In this document: piece by piece, positions 1-6,996 of the stretch
Position numbering within the stretch: the first letter of the stretch is position 1
Layout of the letters: each line of letters opens with the position of its first letter
Source: Sulfuricurvum sp.
GTDB lineage: Bacteria > Campylobacterota > Campylobacteria > Campylobacterales > Sulfurimonadaceae
Assembly (NCBI RefSeq): GCF_028688295.1
Contig: NZ_JAQTYM010000019.1
Span: 1-37,387, forward strand
Direction: 5' to 3'
Length of the DNA: 37,387 nucleotides
Notes under the pieces: model-generated
What the model saw: the letters and a program-made list of their open reading frames with translations, nothing else
Databases searched by the model: none
What the model was told of the DNA's origin: nothing
Translations under genes and position numbers: made by a program

Positions 1-762
1 CCGAACCTCTCAGCGGTAACGGCGTGTGCGGCGGGTACTCATGCGATTAGTGAAGCGGCAAAAACGATTATGATCGGCGGTGCGGATCAAATGCTCGTCG
101 TTGCTGCAGAATCTGCAATTACCGGTGTCGGTATCGGTGGTTTTGCATCAATGAAGGCTCTTTCTACCCGTAATGATGATCCGAAACATGCGTCACGCCC
201 TTTTGATGCTGAGCGTGATGGCTTTGTAATGGGTGAGGGTGCAGCTGCGTTAGTACTCGAAGAGTATGATGCAGCAGTGGCACGCGGAGCACGTATTTAT
301 GCTGAACTAATCGGTTTCGGTGAGAGCGGTGATGCGAACCATATTACAACCCCAAGCCTTGAAGGTCCTCTAAGAGCGATGAAAGCAGCGCTTAACATGG
401 CAGGTAATCCAAAAGTAGATTACGTTAATGCACATGGAACCAGCACTCCGACAAATGACAAAAATGAGACTGCGGCTCTTAAAATCGCATTCGGTTCCAA
501 AGAGAACTGTCCACCTGTAAGTTCAACCAAAGGGCAAACGGGCCACTGCCTCGGAGCAGCGGGCGGTATCGAAGCGGTTGTCAGTATCATGGCGATGCGC
601 GATGGTATCATTCCGCCGACGATCAACTATGTGAATCCGGATGAAAATTGTGATTTGGATATCGTTCCAAACGTAGCACGTAAAGCAGAACTTAATATCG
701 TTATGTCTAACTCATTTGGATTTGGCGGCACTAATGGTGTCGTTATTTTCAAAAAAATATAA
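1..762 (+). CDS. fabF: 3-oxoacyl-ACP synthase II, C-terminal part (5' truncated by window)
   Basis: Condensing enzyme of type II fatty acid synthesis; it elongates acyl-ACP with malonyl-ACP in the cytoplasm. The reading frame is open from base 1, so the gene starts upstream of the window. The first visible residues carry the active-site cysteine in TACAAGTH (Cys codon at 25-27). The two catalytic histidines follow in NAHGTSTPTND and KGQTGHCLGAAG, and the end has the typical NSFGFGGTN glycine loop, so the thiolase-fold C-terminal half is intact. The TAA stop lies 12 bases before the accA start and overlaps the accA ribosome binding site, so the two genes are almost certainly co-transcribed. 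An acpP gene would be expected upstream, but that is inference. Identification is secure. Confidence 0.97.
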   Translation, partial: PNLSAVTACAAGTHAISEAAKTIMIGGADQMLVVAAESAITGVGIGGFASMKALSTRNDDPKHASRPFDAERDGFVMGEGAAALVLEEYDAAVARGARIYAELIGFGESGDANHITTPSLEGPLRAMKAALNMAGNPKVDYVNAHGTSTPTNDKNETAALKIAFGSKENCPPVSSTKGQTGHCLGAAGGIEAVVSIMAMRDGIIPPTINYVNPDENCDLDIVPNVARKAELNIVMSNSFGFGGTNGVVIFKKI

Positions 763-774
763 GAGGGCAAGCCA

Positions 775-1710
775 TTGGCTACCTATTTAGATTTTGAACA
801 AAATATTCGTCAAATCCAAGAGGAGATCATTGCGGCCGAAGTGCGTTATGATCACCATGCAGTAGAGATCCTGAAGCAGGATTTGGACAAAGAGGTTCAA
901 AAAACCTATGCCAATCTCTCCCCTTATCAAGAGCTTCAGCTTGCGCGTCATCAAGATCGCCCTTACGCACTCGATTACATCAATCTCCTTTTAGATAAAA
1001 AATATGAGATTCACGGGGATCGTCATTTTCGTGATGATCTTTCAATTATCTGTTATCTTGGTTACATCGGTGATGAGCGTGTTATGGTAATCGGTGAGCA
1101 AAAAGGGCGCGGAACCAAAAATAAGCTCAAACGAAATTTTGGTATGCCGCATCCGGAAGGGTACCGAAAAGCACTCCGCGTGGCAAAAATGGCGGAGAAG
1201 TTTAACATTCCCCTTTTGATGCTGATCGACACTCCGGGTGCCTATCCGGGTCTTGGAGCAGAAGAACGTAACCAAAGTGAAGCGATTGCCCGTAATCTGT
1301 TAGAACTTTCTAACCTCAATACTATTACCGTATCGGTTGTTATTGGCGAAGGGGGAAGCGGCGGTGCACTCGCAATCGGTGTAGCCGATCGTCTTGCCAT
1401 GATGCGCTACTCGGTATTTAGTGTTATCTCTCCAGAGGGGTGTTCGGCAATTTTGTGGAACGATCCGACCAAAGTGGAAGCAGCAACCAAAGCGCTTAAA
1501 ATTACTTCAGCTGATCTGAAAGAACTTGATTTGATCGATGATATCATTGACGAGCCTCTTATTGGTGCGCATCGTGATAAAGAGGGAGCGGTTAACGCGC
1601 TCAAAACCTATTTTATGTCACAAGTGAATGATCTGCGTAAACTTAGCAATACAGAACGTCTCGATAAACGCTACAACCGTCTCGTCGGTATGGGTCGATA
1701 TTCAGAATAA
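775..1710 (+). CDS. accA: acetyl-CoA carboxylase carboxyltransferase subunit alpha
   Basis: Alpha subunit of the carboxyltransferase that, with AccD, moves CO2 from carboxybiotin to acetyl-CoA to make malonyl-CoA, the first committed step of fatty acid synthesis. The protein is 311 aa, normal for AccA, and contains the crotonase-like core with [12 protein letters not shown] and the preceding [10 protein letters not shown] segment. The start is TTG at 775: it gives the family-typical N-terminus MATYLDFEQ and has an AGAGGG Shine-Dalgarno at 762-767 with a 7-base spacer. It follows fabF by 12 bases, a neighbourhood familiar in Campylobacterota. A hairpin spanning its stop codon probably ends the transcript. 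Nothing abnormal in the sequence. Confidence 0.97.
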   Translation: MATYLDFEQNIRQIQEEIIAAEVRYDHHAVEILKQDLDKEVQKTYANLSPYQELQLARHQDRPYALDYINLLLDKKYEIHGDRHFRDDLSIICYLGYIGDERVMVIGEQKGRGTKNKLKRNFGMPHPEGYRKALRVAKMAEKFNIPLLMLIDTPGAYPGLGAEERNQSEAIARNLLELSNLNTITVSVVIGEGGSGGALAIGVADRLAMMRYSVFSVISPEGCSAILWNDPTKVEAATKALKITSADLKELDLIDDIIDEPLIGAHRDKEGAVNALKTYFMSQVNDLRKLSNTERLDKRYNRLVGMGRYSE

Positions 1711-1726
1711 GGATCTACCTTATTCT
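1704..1726. terminator. bidirectional hairpin containing both convergent stop codons
   Basis: A perfect inverted repeat with 9-bp arms (AGAATAAGG at 1704-1712 and CCTTATTCT at 1718-1726) around a 5-base loop. The left arm contains the accA TAA (1708-1710) and the right arm contains the TAA of the opposing dnaQ-like gene (1720-1722 on the minus strand). A T-rich stretch follows on the plus side around 1737-1748. It is probably a shared terminator between convergent operons, but termination itself is inferred. Confidence 0.65.
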
Positions 1727-2502
1727 ACCACCTTCTCTTCTTTTTTTACTTTTGGTCTTTTTAACCGTTTTGCTTCTTTTGAAAATGAAATCAATTCTTC
1801 TGTGTTATGAATAGTATGTGGTATAAGGGCCAATGTTCTCTTTAGGAGCTTTGTGGTTGTCATTGCATCAGAGAGTGCTCTGTGGTGCGTTGCTTCTTTG
1901 TAAAGTTCTAACTGTTCATTGAGATACTTTAATCCATAACGCTCAGATTCGATGGTTCTCTCAGCCAAATCAATAGTGCATAACGAACGGTTGAGAAGTT
2001 TTTGTAAACCAATGCGTTCCATCATTGCAGAGACAAAATTATAATCAAATTTTGCATCATGTCCAACAAAGATAGCATCCCCTAAAAAGAGACGAAACTC
2101 ACGCATCACTTTTCCAAGCGCCGGAGCTTTTAAGGTTTGTTCTACACTTATTCCGGTGATCTCTTGGATTTGCGTAGAGATATCGTTGCAATAGACCAAG
2201 CTTTCGTAGGTATCGATGATGTGACCATTTTGGAGTTTAACGGCACCGATTTCAATTACTTGGTCCCGTGTGGGTTTTGAGCCGTTGGACTCAACATCAA
2301 CAATACAAAAAAGGGTATCATCAACACTTTTTAGGGCGCTCTCAAAGAGGTAGAGATCATTATTCAGCGTTAGGTTCATCCCTTGTGCTTTTAAAAGTTC
2401 TAGGGTAAATTCACGCTCATCTCCTAAACTCTCTTCAAACTCTTTTTTAGGAATACCGTTTTTAGAGAGGCGTGATAATATTTTAGGATTGAAAATGCTC
2501 AC
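1720..2502 (-). CDS. dnaQ: DnaQ-family 3'-5' exonuclease (DNA polymerase III epsilon-like)
   Basis: A 260-aa DEDDh exonuclease, probably a proofreading or repair exonuclease. The exonuclease motifs are visible: Exo I as D69-V-E71 within FCIVDVESNG, Exo II as H148-D149...D153 (GHDAKFD), and Exo III as H207...D212 (HHRALSDA). About 60 residues precede the nuclease domain and a lysine-rich tail ends the protein (KRLKRPKVKKEEK). The start is GTG, overlapping the trpF stop by four bases (GTGA), so translation is coupled to trpF. The order rpe-trpF-exonuclease is tight. Whether it is the replicative epsilon subunit or a paralogue cannot be decided here. The 60-residue N-terminal extension is unlike the E. 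coli protein, which begins directly with the nuclease fold. Confidence 0.88.
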   Translation of the reverse strand: MSIFNPKILSRLSKNGIPKKEFEESLGDEREFTLELLKAQGMNLTLNNDLYLFESALKSVDDTLFCIVDVESNGSKPTRDQVIEIGAVKLQNGHIIDTYESLVYCNDISTQIQEITGISVEQTLKAPALGKVMREFRLFLGDAIFVGHDAKFDYNFVSAMMERIGLQKLLNRSLCTIDLAERTIESERYGLKYLNEQLELYKEATHHRALSDAMTTTKLLKRTLALIPHTIHNTEELISFSKEAKRLKRPKVKKEEKVVE

Positions 2503-3086
2503 ATTTTAGCCTTGTGGATAAATGAGCGGACACGATTGTGATCTTTTTTGCCCTTTGAGGCTTCAACACCGCTGCTGACGTCCACGCCATAGAAGCCATA
2601 CGAGCGAACGTCAGCCACGTTATCCGTATCAAGACCGCCGGCAAGGATGATTTTAGAGCAATCAACCCCATTGAACCATTCGAGATTGAGTCGTTTTCCG
2701 CTTCCCCCATAGGCTTCACAGTACGCATCGATCAGACGGTATTCCTCTGAGTACTCTAAAATATCATCTCGTTTTTGGGCACGGATAACACGTAGTGAGG
2801 GGAAATGGATCTGAGTAAAAAACTCATCACTTACATCAAAATGGATTTGTGCGAGGGTACATCTTGTCTCTAAACATACAGAGTGGATGGTTTCTGGAGA
2901 TTCATTGACGAAAAGGGCAACTTTTTCGATAAAGGGAGGGAGTTTTTCGATGATTGCTTTGGCATCTTTTGGGGAAATATAGCGGGGGGATTCAGGATAA
3001 AAAACAAATCCGAGTGCATCAGCACCGGAATCAATTGCCTGAATCGCATCCTCATAATTGGTGATACCGCAAATCTTGACTCGCAT
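2499..3086 (-). CDS. trpF: phosphoribosylanthranilate isomerase
   Basis: Catalyses the Amadori rearrangement of phosphoribosylanthranilate in tryptophan synthesis (a TIM barrel). The 195-aa protein begins MRVKICGIT, where the cysteine of KICGIT is the usual catalytic base region. It continues with ALGFVFYPESPRYIS and ends with the phosphate-binding ILAGGLDTDNV and GVDVSSGVE. An upstream in-frame start would add 29 residues overlapping rpe; ATG at 3086 was chosen because it gives the conserved N-terminus and lies one base after the rpe stop. No other trp gene is in the window, so trpF is separated from the rest of the pathway here. It is translationally coupled to rpe upstream and to the exonuclease downstream. 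Confidence 0.96.
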   Translation of the reverse strand: MRVKICGITNYEDAIQAIDSGADALGFVFYPESPRYISPKDAKAIIEKLPPFIEKVALFVNESPETIHSVCLETRCTLAQIHFDVSDEFFTQIHFPSLRVIRAQKRDDILEYSEEYRLIDAYCEAYGGSGKRLNLEWFNGVDCSKIILAGGLDTDNVADVRSYGFYGVDVSSGVEASKGKKDHNRVRSFIHKAKM

Positions 3087-3087
3087 G

Positions 3088-3729
3088 TTAGACTTTGAGA
3101 CTTTCGATAGCGGCTTTATAGTCCTCATGAGCAAATACATAGCTTCCGGCAACACAGACATCCACTCCGGCATTTTTCAGATCATGGATATTTTTACTGC
3201 CGACCCCTCCGTCGATTTCGATCAGACATGCAGGGTTGATTCGATCACGGAGCGCTTTTAGGCGTTGTATTTTTTCAATGACGGTTGGGATAAACTTTTG
3301 CCCGCCGAATCCAGGATTGACTGACATCACCAAAACCATATCAACATCCCCGAGGAGATATTCTACCGCTTCGGCAGGCGTATGCGGATTGAGTACGACC
3401 CCCGGTTTGATACCAAGTGAACGGATATGCTGTACAAGGCGGTGAGGGTGTTTCTCCTCTTCGATATGAAAAGTGATATATTCGGGTTTGAGCGGAGCGA
3501 ACAGATCGACGAAAAAGGTGTTGTTTTGGACCATCAAATGGATATCGAGTGGTTTGGTTGCCGCCTGAGCTATCGCACTGACGACGACGGGCCCGATGGT
3601 GAGATTGGGGACGAAGTGGCCATCCATAACATCGACATGCACCAAGTCGCACCCTGCATCACAAATGGCACGAACATCACGCGCTAAATTACCGAAATCG
3701 GCAGAGAGGACACTTGGAGCTACGAGCAT
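3088..3729 (-). CDS. rpe: ribulose-phosphate 3-epimerase
   Basis: Interconverts ribulose 5-phosphate and xylulose 5-phosphate in the pentose phosphate/Calvin pathways. It is a TIM-barrel protein with the family motifs APSVLSADFGNL at the N-terminus, DVMDGHFVPNLTIGP with the metal-binding His/Asp, VMSVNPGFGGQ, and the phosphate-binding EIDGGV. The start is set at ATG 3729 (213 aa), with AAGG eight bases upstream. A GTG three codons earlier (3738) is possible but has no good ribosome binding site. It is the first gene of the rpe-trpF-exonuclease run; the stop codon and the trpF start are one base apart. Confidence 0.96.
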   Translation of the reverse strand: MLVAPSVLSADFGNLARDVRAICDAGCDLVHVDVMDGHFVPNLTIGPVVVSAIAQAATKPLDIHLMVQNNTFFVDLFAPLKPEYITFHIEEEKHPHRLVQHIRSLGIKPGVVLNPHTPAEAVEYLLGDVDMVLVMSVNPGFGGQKFIPTVIEKIQRLKALRDRINPACLIEIDGGVGSKNIHDLKNAGVDVCVAGSYVFAHEDYKAAIESLKV

Positions 3730-3820
3730 AGGAGACACCTTGAATAATATTTTCGTTATTTTAGCGAAAAAGGTTTGTAGATAACTTTTCTCACTTCTGA
3801 TGAAGGATAGAAGAAGTTTC

Positions 3821-4087
3821 TTAGTTAAATAACTGTGAATGTGACCCGATACGAGTTAACTTCAAAATGTCATCTTCGATGCAATAAATGATCAATAGAT
3901 CACCCGAAATATGAAACTCACGAAAATCCTCATAATCACCGATGAGGGGGTGATCTTTCGCTTCTGGTGGAAGAGGATGCTCTTCTAAAAGCATGGCTAA
4001 AAACTTCAAATACTTAGCGTACTGTGCATCCGATATTTTGATTTTGGCATACTCTTTTAGAAACGTCTTAGTGCGAAACAGCTGCAT
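3821..4087 (-). CDS. YafQ-type mRNA interferase toxin of a type II toxin-antitoxin pair
   Basis: An 88-aa RelE-superfamily protein of the YafQ branch, expected to cleave ribosome-associated mRNA. Compared with the E. coli YafQ pattern it keeps the key residues: the His of KDHPLIGDY, the His of REFHISGD, the following Asp, and the C-terminal GSHSQLF with its His and Phe. So it looks catalytically intact. One acidic position before the second His is Glu rather than Asp. The start is ATG at 4087, overlapping the antitoxin end by 20 bases, with a GAGAG ribosome site; an in-frame TTG at 4099 would add four residues. Order is antitoxin first, toxin second, as in dinJ-yafQ. Confidence 0.9.
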   Translation of the reverse strand: MQLFRTKTFLKEYAKIKISDAQYAKYLKFLAMLLEEHPLPPEAKDHPLIGDYEDFREFHISGDLLIIYCIEDDILKLTRIGSHSQLFN

Positions 4088-4328
4088 TTTCTCTCTCAAG
4101 ATCCCCCAGCGTTATAAACTCACCTTTGAGTTCTTTGGCTTCCTTCATTGCTGCAATCGTTTTTTTGTTGGGGATTTTCGCATCAAAAGGGAGTCCGTGA
4201 TTGAGAACGACCATACGGTTAAACATATTGATCGCTTGCGCATAGCTCATACCGACAAACTCCAGTATTTCACGTGCTTGTTTATAATCGTCTTCTTCGA
4301 GCCGTATGGTTGTTTGCATTTTTGACAT
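4068..4328 (-). CDS. DinJ/RelB-type antitoxin
   Basis: An 86-aa ribbon-helix-helix antitoxin partnering the overlapping YafQ-like toxin. The N-terminal KMQTTIRLEEDDYKQARE forms the DNA-binding strand and first helix. The segment GMSYAQAINMFNRMVVLNHGLPFD is the hallmark DinJ/RelB helix, ending in the 'GLPF' signature. The C-terminal part, rich in Lys and Glu, would wrap the toxin. A strong AAGGAG ribosome site precedes the ATG at 4328. The promoter and palindrome directly upstream suggest classical autorepression by the toxin-antitoxin complex; this is inferred from the family. Confidence 0.92.
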   Translation of the reverse strand: MSKMQTTIRLEEDDYKQAREILEFVGMSYAQAINMFNRMVVLNHGLPFDAKIPNKKTIAAMKEAKELKGEFITLGDLERENAAVSH

Positions 4329-4348
4329 AACGTCTCCTTTTTAAGTCG

Positions 4349-4378
4349 ATTATATCCCATTTGGGATGCACATGTCAA
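4349..4378 (-). promoter_or_regulatory. consensus promoter with overlapping palindromic operator for the toxin-antitoxin operon
   Basis: On the minus strand a perfect -35 TTGACA (4373-4378) and a perfect -10 TATAAT (4349-4354) are separated by 18 bases. A palindrome, ATCCCA-TT-TGGGAT on the plus strand (4354-4367), lies inside the spacer and touches the -10 box. This is where a ribbon-helix-helix antitoxin would bind to repress its own operon. The boxes are seen directly; the operator role is inferred. Confidence 0.8.
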
Positions 4379-4454
4379 CACGCAAATTTAATTTTGTTGG
4401 TGTTGCCTAAAAAATAAAGTCGGATTGAGTGATGGTGTGCTCTTTCATCCGAAG

Positions 4455-5849
4455 CTATCGAGTTAAAAAGAATATAAAGTTACTCCCCTCAAAGCTAAGG
4501 TTCACCTGCACCCCTTTTTTGTTTTGTGCCATCTCCATTAAAGATGCAACATCACTATACGTTCGGGGAAGGGTGATATCGACATGGTGCTTTTTTTCTC
4601 CCAAAAGGGCTTTCGCCCGTCCCCCGATGATGTTGACAAATTCGGCCAATGAGTCCAAAATTGCCTCTTCCTCTTCGGTTGCTTCACCGATTAGGAGTTC
4701 GCACGCTTTTTTTGCAATCTCTTTTGGGAAAACAAGGATGATCATCCCATCCACATCCCCGTAAAATCCGATCGAACTGGCGTATTGGTTTGCACTGTTT
4801 GGGATGTCCAGTGTTTGAACATTCATCGATTCTTTACTGGCTTGAGCATTGGTCATCATCGCGATGGTCGAAACGGTCGCGTCGATAAAGTGGGGCAGCT
4901 CATTAACGAGTGCTTTATTTAAGGAACGGACATTTTTGGATGCAACTGCGGCGCTTCCCCCTAATTCTTGGAGAAGCTCTTTATTTTTCAAGATATCATC
5001 CATGTTTTCAAAAAACATCATCCCTGCATCTTCAAGATCGTTTTTAAAACTTTGCGGTGTTTTTTCAAAAGTGAGTCCGACAAAACAGATGGAGGCATTG
5101 TATTCAGCGGCTGAGGAGGCGAGTTTGGTGAAAAAGTTCAGAGCATGAACATTCATCGATACCACTTTATAGGCATCAAAAATAAAGAGACGGAAGCCTA
5201 CATTGAGGGAGTTATTGTGGTAGGCAATGTTAAAGGTATTCCCTATTTCTGCGTCGAGAAAGTTCGCAACCGTATAGATGATTGCATTACCGGTCACACG
5301 GGTGGCGATTTTTTGTCCGAACAGCCCTAGATAGGTGTCTTCGATGATGGCATAATAGATATCAGGGTTTTGTTTTTTCTCATCAAACTCTTTTTTGCTT
5401 TGGGCGATGACCGGATTGTGGCCATAATCAAATAGCTCAATCGCCATGGCGGAGCGTTGAGAGGGGTCTTCGTTAAACAGAAGAACGGTTTTTGAGTCAT
5501 TTTTATTGCTTGGTGCAAACAGTTCAGCAATCTTTTCGGTAAGAAAGAGGGAAAAGTTAAGGGTATTTCCATAAAAAGCACTGATGGTGGTAAATTTTTT
5601 ATGATCGTAATCGCACAATCCGATAGCAATATGTTTTTGATTACGGATGGAAATGAGGAGTTTGATAAAAACATCAAGTCCATTTTTATTAAAAAATATC
5701 ACTTTTTTGAGTGAGACCAGCAACATATCGACATTGAGTGATTCGGTCGCTTTAATATCATCCATCGTCAGAAAAGAGGGAGCGTTGTTCCCATCTAAAA
5801 AGCCTTGGGGATGAAAAACAGCGACTCTCCCTTTAACAGTTGCTCTCAT
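4455..5849 (-). CDS. STAS-like / receiver-like / CheX-domain signalling protein
   Basis: A 464-aa soluble multidomain protein. Residues 1-110 resemble a STAS domain (GRVAVFHPQGFLDG then MLLVSLKKVIFFNKNGLDVF). Residues 120-185 look like a degenerate receiver fold (TVLLFNEDPSQR with an acidic pair E127/D128 and a possible acceptor D171). Residues 217-290 resemble a second STAS unit. Residues 355-464 are a CheX-type CheY-P phosphatase domain with the signature D399-x3-E403-x2-N406 and P428. CheX removes phosphate from CheY, so a role in chemotaxis or a related phosphorelay is likely. The start codon overlaps the end of the upstream HDOD gene by 17 bases, so the two are coupled. The domain order is not one I can name; the CheX assignment is firmer than the STAS and receiver ones. 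Confidence 0.75.
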   Translation of the reverse strand: MRATVKGRVAVFHPQGFLDGNNAPSFLTMDDIKATESLNVDMLLVSLKKVIFFNKNGLDVFIKLLISIRNQKHIAIGLCDYDHKKFTTISAFYGNTLNFSLFLTEKIAELFAPSNKNDSKTVLLFNEDPSQRSAMAIELFDYGHNPVIAQSKKEFDEKKQNPDIYYAIIEDTYLGLFGQKIATRVTGNAIIYTVANFLDAEIGNTFNIAYHNNSLNVGFRLFIFDAYKVVSMNVHALNFFTKLASSAAEYNASICFVGLTFEKTPQSFKNDLEDAGMMFFENMDDILKNKELLQELGGSAAVASKNVRSLNKALVNELPHFIDATVSTIAMMTNAQASKESMNVQTLDIPNSANQYASSIGFYGDVDGMIILVFPKEIAKKACELLIGEATEEEEAILDSLAEFVNIIGGRAKALLGEKKHHVDITLPRTYSDVASLMEMAQNKKGVQVNLSFEGSNFIFFLTR

Positions 5850-6642
5850 GATACTCCATTACCTGCATAAAAGATTCGTAAATGTCTTCGACAAATTCGA
5901 TCTGAAAATCGATAAACTCATTAAGTCCGGCACTAACGTAAGGACTTTGGCTTAATTCATAAAAGAGTAAAAGATGCATCCATTTGGCTAGTATCAATTC
6001 ATCCCCCTCGGCGCTTTGGGATGAACCTGAGGATGCATAGACAATATGACCTATTTTTGGCGACATCTCCCATTTTTCGGCGATTAATGTGCAAATATCA
6101 AAGAGAGTGTATTTACTGAGTCGATAGAGGATCGTATTGTAATCCAATGCTTTGACACTTCGCAGTTGGGCCACTTCGATTTTGCATCCCCCAAAAAGAG
6201 CGTCGCAGACGATGATACTTGCAGGCAAAAGGGTTATGGCACTTTCAGTGTCGTGATCGAGAAGATTCAGATGACGAAGTATTTTTTCCCATTTACGACT
6301 AAGAGAGGCTTGTAAGTCATAAAAAGTATGATTATTGAGGGTAAAAAGCTGCCACTCTTTTGGGACGAGGAGAGTTAATAAATAGTGGTATAAAATCTGT
6401 TGAGCGGTAGATATTCCCAAAATGCCAAAAATTTGGGAGAGCTCATGAACTTCATTGCGAAAACCATAAATAGGTCGATTTACAAGTGTTTTAAGGTAGA
6501 GCTTGAGTGCAGGATCTTCTTCGGCACATTTGGCGGCTTTGACCAAGTCCCCTTGGCGAACGAATTGCAGGGTTTCTCGAACAACAGTGGGTGCAGGTGG
6601 GATGTTGAGAATGTAATGGGTAATTTGCTCAGGTGTAACCAC
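5833..6642 (-). CDS. HDOD-domain protein
   Basis: A 269-aa protein largely made of an HDOD domain (an HD-related output domain without phosphohydrolase residues), found in bacterial signalling proteins. The N-terminal IPPAPTVVRETLQFVRQGD and ECAEEDPALKLYLKTLVNRP segments match the usual 'LP.lP.....l......s....la..i..DP.l...lL..vNs' pattern, and LSQIFGILG continues it. No HD metal dyad is evident. The start is GTG at 6642 with only a weak ribosome site; no in-frame ATG gives a longer family-like N-terminus. It precedes and overlaps the STAS/CheX gene, suggesting a joint signalling task. It is divergent from rpmB. Confidence 0.78.
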   Translation of the reverse strand: MVTPEQITHYILNIPPAPTVVRETLQFVRQGDLVKAAKCAEEDPALKLYLKTLVNRPIYGFRNEVHELSQIFGILGISTAQQILYHYLLTLLVPKEWQLFTLNNHTFYDLQASLSRKWEKILRHLNLLDHDTESAITLLPASIIVCDALFGGCKIEVAQLRSVKALDYNTILYRLSKYTLFDICTLIAEKWEMSPKIGHIVYASSGSSQSAEGDELILAKWMHLLLFYELSQSPYVSAGLNEFIDFQIEFVEDIYESFMQVMEYHESNC

Positions 6643-6691
6643 GGTTCATCTTTCTGAATGTTAAGTAGAACTAATTGTAATGGCGTATAGA

Positions 6692-6707
6692 TTAAAGGTG
6701 CCTTTAA
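6692..6707. promoter_or_regulatory. palindrome between divergent HDOD gene and rpmB
   Basis: TTAAAGG-TG-CCTTTAA, 7-bp perfect arms, lies 14 bases upstream of a plausible rpmB -35 box. It could be an operator or a small hairpin; no function can be assigned from sequence. Confidence 0.35.
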
Positions 6708-6720
6708 AGTGCTCAACTCG

Positions 6721-6750
6721 TTGCTTAAGGTAATCTTTGGGTTGTATAAG
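6721..6750 (+). promoter_or_regulatory. probable promoter of rpmB-potassium channel-argJ
   Basis: TTGCTT (6721-6726) and TATAAG (6745-6750), 18 bases apart, lie about 40 bases before the rpmB start, with an AAGGAG ribosome site further on (6777-6782). A moderate match to the housekeeping consensus. Confidence 0.5.
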
Positions 6751-6789
6751 ATAAAATTCGCAACTAAAATTTACGCAAGGAGCCTCAAA

Positions 6790-6978
6790 ATGGCAAGAAA
6801 ATGTGCTATTAGCGGTAAAGGCCCAATGAGCGGAAACAATGTTTCTCACGCGAAAAATAGAACTAAGCGTCGTTTTTTACCAAACCTTCGTACTGTTCGC
6901 GTAACGCTTGAAGACGGTACTACCAAAAAACTTCGAATCGCTGCATCTGAACTTCGCACGTTGAAAAAAGATTCGTAA
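6790..6978 (+). CDS. rpmB: 50S ribosomal protein L28
   Basis: A 62-aa large-subunit ribosomal protein. ATG at 6790 gives the conserved N-terminus [20 protein letters not shown] followed by [13 protein letters not shown], as in L28 throughout bacteria. An open frame upstream (to 6709) would add 27 unrelated residues, and an AAGGAG ribosome site with a 7-base spacer supports the internal ATG. Only one cysteine is present, so this is not the zinc-ribbon form with paired CxxC motifs. The potassium channel gene begins 18 bases later; this L28-channel adjacency is also known from Helicobacter. Confidence 0.97.
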   Translation: MARKCAISGKGPMSGNNVSHAKNRTKRRFLPNLRTVRVTLEDGTTKKLRIAASELRTLKKDS

Positions 6979-6996
6979 ACATCCCCTAAAGGGTCT

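Noticed and set aside
3341-3687. Open frames on both strands inside rpe
   Set aside because: Shadow frames of a clear ribulose-phosphate epimerase gene.
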